Shown here: positions 1 through 7,623 of the stretch, one piece after another
Position numbering within the stretch: position 1 is the first letter of the stretch
How the letters are laid out: every line of letters begins with the position of its first letter
Notes under the pieces: model-generated
What the model was told of the DNA's origin: nothing
Seen by the model: only the letters and a program-made list of their open reading frames with translations
Databases searched by the model: none
Source of the DNA: JAFDZW01 sp035632315
GTDB taxonomy: Bacteria > Bacteroidota > Ignavibacteria > Palsa-1295
Assembly: GCA_035632315.1 (NCBI GenBank)
Contig: DASQGZ010000034.1
Span: 1-64,000, forward strand
Length of the DNA stretch: 64,000 bases
Direction: 5' to 3'
Made by a program: the position numbers and the translations under genes

Positions 1-27
1 TTCCGAATAACAAAATCTAAGATAAAA

Positions 28-59
28 TTTGCAAATCAATATAAAAAATGGTATATTTG
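28..59 (+). promoter_or_regulatory. Bacteroidota-type promoter
   Basis: TTTG at 28-31 and TATATTTG at 52-59 are separated by 20 bases. This matches the -33 TTTG and -7 TAnnTTTG elements known for the primary sigma factor of Bacteroidota. It points toward the metallopeptidase gene starting at 222 and would give a leader of about 155 bases. The assignment rests on sequence match only. Confidence 0.45.
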
Positions 60-221
60 ATATCGATAGTTTGGTGTCTCTCTAGTAATGTTCATTCCAC
101 GGGAAAACAGCGCAGGTACCCCAGAACCTGTCAAATAAGTATGTTGTGTCGGCCGCAACCCGAGCACTGCGGCTAACTGCGGCTGGGAGCATTCTAATGA
201 CTCGGCATTTGTTTTATAATT

Positions 222-1502
222 ATGTTTTCTCTTGTGGAATGTGTTAAGAGACTGAAACGAAGAAAAAAAAATAATGAGAGATCGGCCGGCGGCATACATG
301 CCGAGCTCTCATTCATATTTTTTTACACACTCACAGCATTTTCATTTCTTGCGGTTCTGCCGATCTCATATTGCCGCGCACAATGTTGGGACCCATCAAG
401 AAGTTATGTTCGCGCGATCTACCCGTCGTCCGGAAACCGCGAGATCGATCTGCTCATTGCAAAAGAAGCGCCGCAGTTCAACAAATACCTGAATGTCGTC
501 TGTAACATTTTTTACATCGATGACGGCAGTTCCTACAATGCGTACGCATCGCAAAATGTAACTGATAATATGGTTCAGGACGGAACAGTTTATCTCGGCG
601 AGCATTTGCTTCGCGAAAAACTATGGAAAATGTCGAAAGCAAAAATAGCGGTCGTCGCCTTGTTAGCTCATGAATATGCCCACGTACTGCAATCAAAGAC
701 CGGTTACGGTCTCAAAGGCCGTCAGCAAGAGTTGCATGCCGATCTCATTACGGGATATTACCTCGGCAAACGCGGATTACTGAGTTCGTCGGAAATTCCG
801 TCGTTTGCCGATTCGCTATTCTTCTTGATGGTCTCACAGGGATTCTTCAGCACAGAAGCTCACGGTGATGCCGAAGAACGCAAGGCCGCACTTATTGAAG
901 GATTTCGGATGCGGCGTGAAAATTTCGGTACTGCATATTCGCAAGGTCTGCTGTTCATCCTTAAGGAAGATGCGCATATGGTCTCTGCTACTGACACTGC
1001 TGCGGCAGAGAATAAGGCCAAACGCAGTACATTGCCGCTTTACTCATTCTGTACAGGGTTACACAAGATCGTTGAGAATGCTCCGTTCCATTTTAAAATG
1101 CTTTTGGAAGGGCAGCAACCGGAATCGAGTCAGGACATCAAATTCTGGAACGTGCCGTTCTTTATCGCCCATACGACCGATGCGCATATCCAGTCGCGCA
1201 GCGGCGAGCCTGACGTTCCGCGTACAGCACTTATTGTCATTCGCCGATCGAGCGATCGTGATGATGTCAGCGATGCATATAACGCCATCTCGACCGGCGT
1301 GAGAAATTGCCTGCTTAATTTTTCGTTCGACGGGGAAGTTTTCGATTCGTCCCAAGCCTCGATGTTCCGTCAAAGCTTTTCGGGTTATGACCACGAGAAC
1401 GGTGTGAAAGTCTCTGTCGTGTTTTCGAATATTTTGGACAACCCGATAAAAGAATCAACCGTGTATGAATGCGACATTTTTGTCGAGGAGTATTTGAAGT
1501 AA
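222..1502 (+). CDS. membrane-anchored or secreted M48-like zinc metallopeptidase, uncharacterised
   Basis: The protein has 426 residues with a hydrophobic segment at about 29-50 that may be an uncleaved anchor or a signal peptide. The sequence shows HEYAH at residues 150-154 and, about 20 residues on, ELHAD at 170-174. That spacing (HExxH then E-L-x-A-D) is the zinc-binding arrangement of M48 and related neutral zinc peptidases, so a peptidase role outside the cytoplasm is likely; the substrate is unknown. The C-terminal half (about 200-426) contains no motif I recognise. The start at 222 is an ATG without a clear ribosome-binding site. The next gene begins only three bases after its stop, so the two may be co-transcribed. 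Confidence 0.7.
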   Translation: MFSLVECVKRLKRRKKNNERSAGGIHAELSFIFFYTLTAFSFLAVLPISYCRAQCWDPSRSYVRAIYPSSGNREIDLLIAKEAPQFNKYLNVVCNIFYIDDGSSYNAYASQNVTDNMVQDGTVYLGEHLLREKLWKMSKAKIAVVALLAHEYAHVLQSKTGYGLKGRQQELHADLITGYYLGKRGLLSSSEIPSFADSLFFLMVSQGFFSTEAHGDAEERKAALIEGFRMRRENFGTAYSQGLLFILKEDAHMVSATDTAAAENKAKRSTLPLYSFCTGLHKIVENAPFHFKMLLEGQQPESSQDIKFWNVPFFIAHTTDAHIQSRSGEPDVPRTALIVIRRSSDRDDVSDAYNAISTGVRNCLLNFSFDGEVFDSSQASMFRQSFSGYDHENGVKVSVVFSNILDNPIKESTVYECDIFVEEYLK

Positions 1503-1505
1503 TTA

Positions 1506-2264
1506 ATGTCAGACTTAATCCTTCTGTGCCTCGCAGCATTTGCCGGCGGATTTATCGATGCAGTCGTTGGTGGAGGCGGGCTGATACAGACGCCCGCAGC
1601 GATCATTTTACTCCCCCACTACCCGATCGCAACCGTCATCGGAACAATAAAGATACCCTCCTTCTCCGGTACATCAATGGCAGCAATGCAATATAGCAAG
1701 CATGTCAATCTGAATTATAGACTATTACTATTGATGGTTGCGGTCGCGTTTATCTCCTCGATTGCAGGCTCAGCTGTACTGACAACAGTGAGTAACGGCT
1801 TTATGAAGCCGCTTATTTTAATTGTGCTTATAGCTGTGGCGATCTATACGTACAGCAACAAACAATTCGGGTTGCATTCTGCAAAAACACACACACTTCG
1901 CGAACAGATATGGATTGGATTACTCATTTGTCTGCCGCTCGGTTTTTATGACGGCTTTATCGGACCCGGTACGGGAAGTTTTCTTATTCTTTGTTTTATT
2001 ACGATATTAGGATTCGACTTCATTCATTCGAGTGCGAATGCGAAGTTCGTTAATCTCGCAACGAATCTTGGTTCGATCATTTATTTTATGGCAAGTGGGC
2101 ATATTCTTTATCAATTTGCCCTCCCAATGGCAGCCGCTAACGGTATCGGCGGTTTTCTCGGCGCACGGCTTGCGATCCTTCGCGGAAATACATTCATCCG
2201 TCTGTTCTTTTTGACTGTTGTGCTCGCAACGATCGTCAGGTTTGCATGGGAAGTGTTTCGGTAA
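1506..2264 (+). CDS. TauE/SafE (TSUP) family membrane permease
   Basis: This 252-residue protein is almost entirely hydrophobic with about seven to eight membrane segments. The N-terminal region contains GGFIDAVVGGGGLIQTP and the second half contains YDGFIGPGTGSF, the two internal repeats that mark the sulfite-exporter TauE/SafE family (TSUP). Members move small sulfur-containing or organic anions across the inner membrane; the substrate here cannot be told from sequence. Length is normal for the family. It follows the metallopeptidase gene by three bases, so they may share a transcript, though no functional link is obvious. Confidence 0.88.
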   Translation: MSDLILLCLAAFAGGFIDAVVGGGGLIQTPAAIILLPHYPIATVIGTIKIPSFSGTSMAAMQYSKHVNLNYRLLLLMVAVAFISSIAGSAVLTTVSNGFMKPLILIVLIAVAIYTYSNKQFGLHSAKTHTLREQIWIGLLICLPLGFYDGFIGPGTGSFLILCFITILGFDFIHSSANAKFVNLATNLGSIIYFMASGHILYQFALPMAAANGIGGFLGARLAILRGNTFIRLFFLTVVLATIVRFAWEVFR

Positions 2265-2365
2265 ATTTTGAAATTGGCTTTTCAATACTACATAAGTGGA
2301 ATAAAATAGCACGTAAACCCTAATCGTCAGGTCATAAAAAAATACCCAATTTATTTTAAAAAACT

Positions 2366-2454
2366 GTGTAACCTTCAGGGTGGTCAGGTGTTATTTAGGC
2401 ATAGGGTTACACCGCCAGGATCGGGTTCGCCCAGGCAGACGGCCTAACCTGAAG
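2366..2454 (+). promoter_or_regulatory. structured leader candidate upstream of the cytochrome c peroxidase
   Basis: GTGTAACC at 2366-2373 is the exact reverse complement of GGTTACAC at 2405-2412. CTTCAGG at 2373-2379 is the exact reverse complement of CCTGAAG at 2448-2454, and TTAGGC at 2395-2400 pairs with GCCTAA at 2442-2447. The first two pairings interleave (a-b-a'-b'), which means either a pseudoknot or mutually exclusive folds. CCTGA at 2448-2452 can also pair with TCAGG at 2384-2388, extending the TTAGGC/GCCTAA helix. I do not recognise a known riboswitch class. It ends 40 bases before the next start codon. Confidence 0.35.
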
Positions 2455-2494
2455 TGTTTGGTCAGTTTTTACATCATCTCCACTTCTTACGCGT

Positions 2495-3745
2495 ATGGGA
2501 CATACAACTTGTTCTACCTCGAACCGGATCATCCGGTCTTTCAGTTTTGTCGTTGTTTTTGTGGGGCTTACGTTGCTGTCATCCTGTAAAAAAGATGATA
2601 GCACCCCCCCTACATCAAATAACAATAACCAGAATAATCCGACGGATCTGCCTTCGCCGATCCCGGTTCACGCCCCGGCTATCCAGTACCCGGCGGATAA
2701 TCAGATCAATACGAGCGATCCCACGAACGACCCGAAGGTTGCCCTCGGTAGGCTTTTGTTCTATGATGGCCGATTGAGCATCGCATCCGGCAACGGCAGC
2801 GATTCGAATTTCAGCGCGATGAACGGCGTTTCCTGCGGTTCGTGCCACATACCCGGCAACTCGTTCACTGACCCGAAGCACAATCAGTTAAGTTTCGGTA
2901 TTAATCATACCATCGGTGTGCGTAATGCACCAAACCTGACGAATGTCGCATATAACAAGGCTTTTACATGGGACGGAAAATTCACGACACTTGAACAGCA
3001 CGTTCCCGGACCGATGTTCAGTTCGATAGAGATGGGAAATAATTTCTCCCGTTTCAGCAACGACACGACTGCCAATGGCTACGGCTCTTCACCCGGCACG
3101 AACGACACGATGTTCTTATTCAAGCGTTTGCAGCAGCCCGGCGTGACGCAAGGTCCGTCGCATAAGAGCGTTAACTATGCGGATTATTTTAAGGCGGCAT
3201 TTGGTACGCAGGAGATCAGTCTCGACCGGATCGTCAAAGCGATCGCTTCGTTCGAGCGCACGTTTATTAGTACATCAAGCCCGTTCGATGCGTATAATGC
3301 CGGCAGTGCTAATGCGATCAGTGCAAGCGCCAAGCACGGATTCCAACTCTTTATTAATCCGGATGGTGCGAATTGCGTTGCCTGCCATAGCGGCTATAAC
3401 TTTACGAACGGCGAATTTCGTAATAACGGACTTATTCCGTCCGATCAAGACCCGGGACGATTCAAAATATCGAAGTCTCCGACGGATATTAACAGCTTCA
3501 AAGTACCGTCGCTGCGCAATGTTGCTCTTTCATATCCGTATATGCACGATGGGCGGTTCGCGACACTTGAAGACGTGTTAGCCCATTATAATAGCGGAGG
3601 TTCCGGCCAGACAAATCATGACAGTCATATCAAACCGCTGCACCTGAGCCAGCAGGATATTTCAGACATTGTCGAATTCCTGAAAACATTGACTGATGTA
3701 TCATTTACATCCAACCCTGCATTTGTTAATCCCTGGACCGAATAA
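2495..3745 (+). CDS. di-haem cytochrome c peroxidase (MauG/CcpA family) lipoprotein
   Basis: The 416-residue product begins with a hydrophobic stretch ending in LLSSC (Cys about 31), a lipobox, followed by a polar linker rich in Asn and Pro. Two c-type haem motifs are visible, CGSCH at about 114-118 and CVACH at about 294-298, in the two-domain layout of bacterial di-haem peroxidases. These periplasmic enzymes reduce hydrogen peroxide with electrons from small cytochromes or cupredoxins. The region YMHDGRFATLEDVLAHYNSGG near the C-terminus is typical of the family. The gene stands alone between a structured leader candidate and a bidirectional terminator. MauG-like oxidation of a protein substrate is an alternative role. 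Confidence 0.88.
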   Translation: MGHTTCSTSNRIIRSFSFVVVFVGLTLLSSCKKDDSTPPTSNNNNQNNPTDLPSPIPVHAPAIQYPADNQINTSDPTNDPKVALGRLLFYDGRLSIASGNGSDSNFSAMNGVSCGSCHIPGNSFTDPKHNQLSFGINHTIGVRNAPNLTNVAYNKAFTWDGKFTTLEQHVPGPMFSSIEMGNNFSRFSNDTTANGYGSSPGTNDTMFLFKRLQQPGVTQGPSHKSVNYADYFKAAFGTQEISLDRIVKAIASFERTFISTSSPFDAYNAGSANAISASAKHGFQLFINPDGANCVACHSGYNFTNGEFRNNGLIPSDQDPGRFKISKSPTDINSFKVPSLRNVALSYPYMHDGRFATLEDVLAHYNSGGSGQTNHDSHIKPLHLSQQDISDIVEFLKTLTDVSFTSNPAFVNPWTE

Positions 3746-3776
3746 CCTTGGGAGAATAGATTAACCATTTTCTTAA

Positions 3777-3816
3777 ATGCAAAGACCCCGATATAAAATA
3801 TCGGGGGTCTTTGCAT
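3777..3816. terminator. bidirectional rho-independent terminator
   Basis: A near-perfect 17-base inverted repeat (arms 3777-3793 and 3799-3816, five-base loop, one bulged G) flanked by T/A-rich sequence lies between the convergent peroxidase and nuoB genes. It can end transcription in both directions. Confidence 0.8.
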
Positions 3817-3844
3817 TTATATAAGAAATTGTATCTACGGTTAA

Positions 3845-4396
3845 TTATGCAGCTACTAATTCGCCATGTTCGGGAATAGTAATATCGTAGATCTTCTCTT
3901 CGCTGCCGATCACGGTCCCTCGCTTGAACGGCTTGTCGCCTGAGATCATTGCTTGAACTTCCATCAGTGCTTTAATAACCGAATCAGGGCGAGGCGGGCA
4001 ACCGGCTACATAGACATCAACGGGAATGAATTGATTAATGCCTTGTACAACAGAATATGTCCTGTAAATACCGCCGCTCGACGAGCAAGCACCCATCGCA
4101 ATAACATATTTCGGGTCGGGCATCTGATCATATATTTTTCGAACAACCTTCGCCATTTTGTAGGTTACTGTTCCGGCAACAATAAGCAGATCGGACTGCC
4201 GAGGCGAAAACCGGAACACTTCGCTGCCAAATCTTGAAACATCGAACCGAGGGCCGGCAAATGCCATCATCTCGATCGCACAGCAGGAGATCCCAAGCGG
4301 CATCGGCCAGGCGGAATTCTTACGTGCCCAGTTGACCAACGCATCAAGGCGTGATGTGACAAACCCTTCTTCCGATACTTGTTCGTTTATTCCCAT
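3845..4396 (-). CDS. nuoB: NADH-quinone oxidoreductase subunit B
   Basis: NuoB carries the terminal N2 iron-sulfur cluster of complex I, at the junction of the peripheral arm and the quinone site. The sequence contains the tandem cysteines in SCCAIEMMAF, the cysteine in GACSSSGG and the one in AGCPPRPD, the expected cluster ligands. I chose the ATG at 4396 (MGINEQ), five bases after the nuoA stop, rather than the longer reading frame that overlaps nuoA. It gives 183 residues, normal for the family. nuoA-nuoB is followed by a terminator, so nuoC and the rest of complex I are not encoded here. Confidence 0.95.
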   Translation of the reverse strand: MGINEQVSEEGFVTSRLDALVNWARKNSAWPMPLGISCCAIEMMAFAGPRFDVSRFGSEVFRFSPRQSDLLIVAGTVTYKMAKVVRKIYDQMPDPKYVIAMGACSSSGGIYRTYSVVQGINQFIPVDVYVAGCPPRPDSVIKALMEVQAMISGDKPFKRGTVIGSEEKIYDITIPEHGELVAA

Positions 4397-4400
4397 TTGT

Positions 4401-4754
4401 TTAATCCCACTCCAGCGCACCCTTTTTCACGATATAAATGTAGCCGATGAACAGTAGTGCTATGAATAGAAACATTTCCCACAGTGCAAAGGCTCCGAGC
4501 TTGTCGAACGTCACTGCCCAGGGGTAGAGAAAAACGATCTCAATGTCAAAGATGATAAACAGCATTGCGACCATATAGTACTTAACTGACACCCGCTCAC
4601 GTGTTGACCCGATGGGCTGCATCCCCGATTCGTATGTCGAGAGCTTTTCTTTGTTCGGCCGCTTTGGACCTACCCATTTCGAGAGATTTGCCATGATCGC
4701 CCCGAAGCCGAATGCGACGAGGATCATCAGTGCAAGTGGAATGTAATTTGCCAT
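4401..4754 (-). CDS. nuoA: NADH-quinone oxidoreductase subunit A
   Basis: This 117-residue protein has three membrane segments and the conserved NuoA loop between the first two (KLSTYESGMQPIGSTRERVSVKYYMVAM), with the usual YESG and FxIFDIEIVFLYPWA motifs. It is a small membrane subunit that lines the quinone cavity of complex I. It is directly followed by nuoB (four-base gap). A TATTTTTG element 23 bases upstream, inside the 3' flank of the PAP2 gene side, may be its own promoter. Confidence 0.94.
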   Translation of the reverse strand: MANYIPLALMILVAFGFGAIMANLSKWVGPKRPNKEKLSTYESGMQPIGSTRERVSVKYYMVAMLFIIFDIEIVFLYPWAVTFDKLGAFALWEMFLFIALLFIGYIYIVKKGALEWD

Positions 4755-4776
4755 TTGATTATTTCTACGAGTCCTG

Positions 4777-4784
4777 CAAAAATA
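4777..4784 (-). promoter_or_regulatory. possible -7 element for nuoAB
   Basis: On the minus strand this reads TATTTTTG, matching TAnnTTTG, 23 bases before the nuoA start codon. No good TTTG is seen at -33, so the call is weak. The same octamer in the same flanking context (G or A, CAAAAATACGG on the plus strand) recurs at 27834. Confidence 0.3.
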
Positions 4785-4789
4785 CGGTT

Positions 4790-5335
4790 TCAGTCGGACT
4801 GTTGCTTTGATTTTCTATTAAATAATATATTGCAGAGAATAGCCGACCCGGCACCGACAATTACCCCAGCCAGGACATCACTCGGGTAATGCACGCCAAG
4901 ATCCATCCGGGAATATGCAACGAATATTGCCCAGCAATAGATCGGAACAATGATAAACCACCGGGGGAAAAGGATGCTAACAGCAGTTGCCATCACAAAT
5001 ACATCGGATGTATGCCCGGACGGGAAGGAGCCGCTGCCGCCGTATGAAAGTTTTTGAATGAACGAATATGTCACAAACGGCCGGGGACGATCAACAATAT
5101 ATTTCAGTACATTTGAAACAACAACGGACAACAAATATGATGAGGCAATCTGAAGCCCGGTACGTCGGATGTCATTGCGTTTACGAAATAACCCGAATAA
5201 AATAAATGCCAGAGGAATGATACCGCTGATATACGGAGCGGTATTTGAAAGAAACCGAAAAAAATCGTCAAGTTGTGTGAAGCGATCGACATTGATCGTT
5301 CTTAAAATATCTATATCGATCGATTCAAATGACAT
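4790..5335 (-). CDS. PAP2-type membrane phosphatase
   Basis: The 181-residue protein has about five membrane segments and the three-part phosphatase signature of the PAP2 superfamily: KYIVDRPRPF, SFPSGHTSD and SRMDLGVHYPSD, which supply the catalytic histidines and phosphate-binding arginines and lysine. Such enzymes dephosphorylate phosphatidic acid, undecaprenyl pyrophosphate or similar lipids on the outer face of the inner membrane. It starts two bases after the stop of the beta-propeller gene, so the two are translationally close. Substrate unknown; a BacA-independent undecaprenyl pyrophosphate phosphatase role is possible. Confidence 0.88.
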   Translation of the reverse strand: MSFESIDIDILRTINVDRFTQLDDFFRFLSNTAPYISGIIPLAFILFGLFRKRNDIRRTGLQIASSYLLSVVVSNVLKYIVDRPRPFVTYSFIQKLSYGGSGSFPSGHTSDVFVMATAVSILFPRWFIIVPIYCWAIFVAYSRMDLGVHYPSDVLAGVIVGAGSAILCNILFNRKSKQQSD

Positions 5336-5337
5336 TG

Positions 5338-6417
5338 TTATTCTTGGGGCAATAGAATATACAGCGTTTGTTTATTCGGGAAGTATATCTTTCCATTACC
5401 ATACGACGGCGAGCCCCACGGCGCAAAACCGATGTCAGTATGCGCAAGCTCCATACCCGTTGCAAGATCGTATGCATACAAATTCCAATCCGAGCACGGC
5501 ACATAGACGGCTGTAGAAACGATCATCGGCGAACCGCACAACGGCTGCTTGAAATGTACATCCCATTGCTTTTTACCTGTTTCCGGGTCAAGAACGATGA
5601 GCATATCATCGTGGGCATACGCCAGTGTCGTGTTTGACGCCGCCATTTCAAATGCGCTTGCTGAAATATCGGCGTCGTACCGCCAACGCTCAGAGCCGTT
5701 TTTTTTATCGAGCGCAACAACAGCACCATTACGGTTTTCGTAAAATATCATATCGCTTCCGACACATGGTGTTCGTCCGGCAGCATCCGATTTCCAGATC
5801 AATTTGCCGCTCGAAGCGCCAAACGCTGCTGCAGTTCCATTCTGAGTACCGATATAGACGATGCCGGAGTCGTATGATGGCGACATAACCGATGTTTTTA
5901 CATCAGAGCTCCACCGTACTTTACCAAGCGTGTCGAGCGCAAACAATTTCCCTTCTGTCGTTCCAAAAAAAATGCTGTTATCTGCAATAATAGGCGAATT
6001 TGTTATGGGTTTCTTCGTCTTGAATTTCCATAATAACTTTTCAGAATTGCGATCGAATACAAAAATGAATTTTGCTGACGAAGCAACCACAATCAGATGA
6101 TCATTTACTGCCGGGGTACCGGTCATCTCACCTGTGCCGCGATATTGTTTCTCGATTTTTGAATCACTTATTGAAACAACCGAGCCGTTTGTTGAAGCAA
6201 TATACGCAAGCCCATCAAATACAGCAGGCGGCGATGGTGAGCATATTCCCTGCGGCAATTCGATCTTGAACGCTTTATCGGAAAATGAAAGCAACGGATC
6301 GCCCAAGTATGATCGTACATGATGTGCCTCGGTACTCTCATTGTTTGCTTGACAAAACCCCACTCTTGGCAAAATGATAATAAACGAAGACAATAATAAC
6401 AGTGATATCCGTTGCAT
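5338..6417 (-). CDS. secreted PQQ-type beta-propeller repeat protein
   Basis: The ATG at 6417 opens a clear signal peptide (MQRISLLLLSS..., cleavage near GFCQ). The mature part is a run of about 40-residue repeats with the pattern W-x-F/Y-x-T, G-x-V/I-Y-I/V-G-T-x-N-G and A-L-D-x-x-x-G-K, typical of PQQ-like (BamB-like) eight-bladed propellers. No cofactor-binding residues are evident, so a scaffold or binding role in the periplasm is more likely than catalysis. About 360 residues, the normal size for one propeller. It is co-oriented with and two bases from the PAP2 gene, and 25 bases downstream of the DCC gene. Confidence 0.82.
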   Translation of the reverse strand: MQRISLLLLSSFIIILPRVGFCQANNESTEAHHVRSYLGDPLLSFSDKAFKIELPQGICSPSPPAVFDGLAYIASTNGSVVSISDSKIEKQYRGTGEMTGTPAVNDHLIVVASSAKFIFVFDRNSEKLLWKFKTKKPITNSPIIADNSIFFGTTEGKLFALDTLGKVRWSSDVKTSVMSPSYDSGIVYIGTQNGTAAAFGASSGKLIWKSDAAGRTPCVGSDMIFYENRNGAVVALDKKNGSERWRYDADISASAFEMAASNTTLAYAHDDMLIVLDPETGKKQWDVHFKQPLCGSPMIVSTAVYVPCSDWNLYAYDLATGMELAHTDIGFAPWGSPSYGNGKIYFPNKQTLYILLPQE

Positions 6418-6442
6418 ATGTGCGCGAGGTTCAACTAAATAT

Positions 6443-6838
6443 TTATCCAATAAATTTAGATTTTTCTAAACGTGACGGAACCCTGCAAGAATCACTTCTT
6501 CCAAACCACTTGTATCTGTGCTTTGTGATAAGATTATACATGAGATCTCGTGCAGGTTTAGGGATTACGACGCATACATAAAATACCTTCCATAAACCAC
6601 TAACCTGACGAATGATCCTCAGTGCAGCAGTCGAGCGAGTAAAGGTGAGATCACCGTCGATCAATACAACTGTATCGAGTGCGCCAATATTCAGGTCGTG
6701 TACAGACAGCAATCTTTTTCCGGATTCTGATTGCAGCGCAGCAAATCTGAATTGATCGTCTCTATCATGTTTTAATAGAAAATCTACCCGCCGATTACAT
6801 AAATTACAAACACCGTCAAATAAAATAATCATTGACAT
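6443..6838 (-). CDS. DCC-family thiol-disulfide oxidoreductase (DUF393)
   Basis: The protein starts MSMIILFDGVCNLCNRRVDF and contains the family's namesake DGVCNLC motif, with a CxxC pair at the very N-terminus. The motif is shared with the DUF393/YuxK family, predicted thioredoxin-like proteins. The C-terminal half has hydrophobic stretches (LWKVFYVCVVIPKPARDLMYNL) seen in relatives. I use the ATG at 6838; a second ATG at 6832 is equally possible and the longer open frame reaching 6901 would overlap the divergent amidotransferase gene. Its redox partner is not known. Confidence 0.85.
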   Translation of the reverse strand: MSMIILFDGVCNLCNRRVDFLLKHDRDDQFRFAALQSESGKRLLSVHDLNIGALDTVVLIDGDLTFTRSTAALRIIRQVSGLWKVFYVCVVIPKPARDLMYNLITKHRYKWFGRSDSCRVPSRLEKSKFIG

Positions 6839-6903
6839 TATAGCGTATAACAATTTTTTGCAAAGAGAATTTGTTAAAAAGAACAATACAACAATATACA
6901 CTC

Positions 6904-7617
6904 ATGAGATCGCTTCGGATCCACTACCTTGAACACGCGCTCCACGAAGCTCCCGGAAATATTGCAGATTGGGCACACGAGCGCGCGCATACCGTGAGCG
7001 GTTCGCGACTGTATGCCGGAGATCCACTACCTCGGCACGAGTATTTTGATATGCTCGTCATTCTTGGTGGTCCGATGAGTATCCATAACCGAACTACATA
7101 TCCCTGGCTTCGCCAGGAAAAACACTTTATTGAAAAAGCTATCGAGCTGAATATGCCGACCCTTGGTATTTGCCTGGGCTCACAGCTTATCGCCGATGTA
7201 CTTGGAGCCGACGTTTACCCGATGAGCCATAAAGAGATCGGCTGGTATTCTGTTACAATGACCGCCGAAGGAATTGCGCACCCGGTTGCTTCGGCACTCC
7301 CTCATCACTTCAAGGCGTTCCACTGGCATGGGGAAACATTCTCTGTTCCTGAGGGCGCAACGCTGTTGTGCCGTTCGAATGCCTGCTTACATCAAGGATT
7401 TTCACTTGGCGATAATATTCTTGCTCTGCAATTCCATCCGGAGGCAACGCCAAAGCTTGTAGAAAATTTTGTTACCGCAGGAGAAGCAGAACTTGAACAC
7501 GCACGCTATATTCAAGACGCTTCATCAATAGCAAACGCCGCCGAACATTCAGACGACATGCGGCATTCTTTTTTCGAAATGCTCGACCGGCTTGCTTCTC
7601 GTGCCAGGTCTATCTGA
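6904..7617 (+). CDS. class I glutamine amidotransferase-like protein (GMP synthase-like domain)
   Basis: The 237-residue protein has the nucleophile elbow LGICLGSQLIADVLG with the catalytic cysteine and the histidine-glutamate element LQFHPEAT near residue 178. This is the triad of class I glutamine amidotransferases. The protein is a stand-alone domain related to the GuaA amidotransferase domain, a family often annotated as type 1 glutamine amidotransferase or gamma-glutamyl hydrolase-like. The ATG at 6904 (MRSLRIHYLEHA) fits the usual family start; its partner synthetase, if any, is not nearby. Divergent from the DCC gene. Confidence 0.85.
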   Translation: MRSLRIHYLEHALHEAPGNIADWAHERAHTVSGSRLYAGDPLPRHEYFDMLVILGGPMSIHNRTTYPWLRQEKHFIEKAIELNMPTLGICLGSQLIADVLGADVYPMSHKEIGWYSVTMTAEGIAHPVASALPHHFKAFHWHGETFSVPEGATLLCRSNACLHQGFSLGDNILALQFHPEATPKLVENFVTAGEAELEHARYIQDASSIANAAEHSDDMRHSFFEMLDRLASRARSI

Positions 7618-7623
7618 TGTTAA

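Noticed and set aside
2380..2589. 69-codon open frame on the plus strand
   Set aside because: It overlaps the structured leader and the peroxidase gene start in another frame, has no domain and no start signal.
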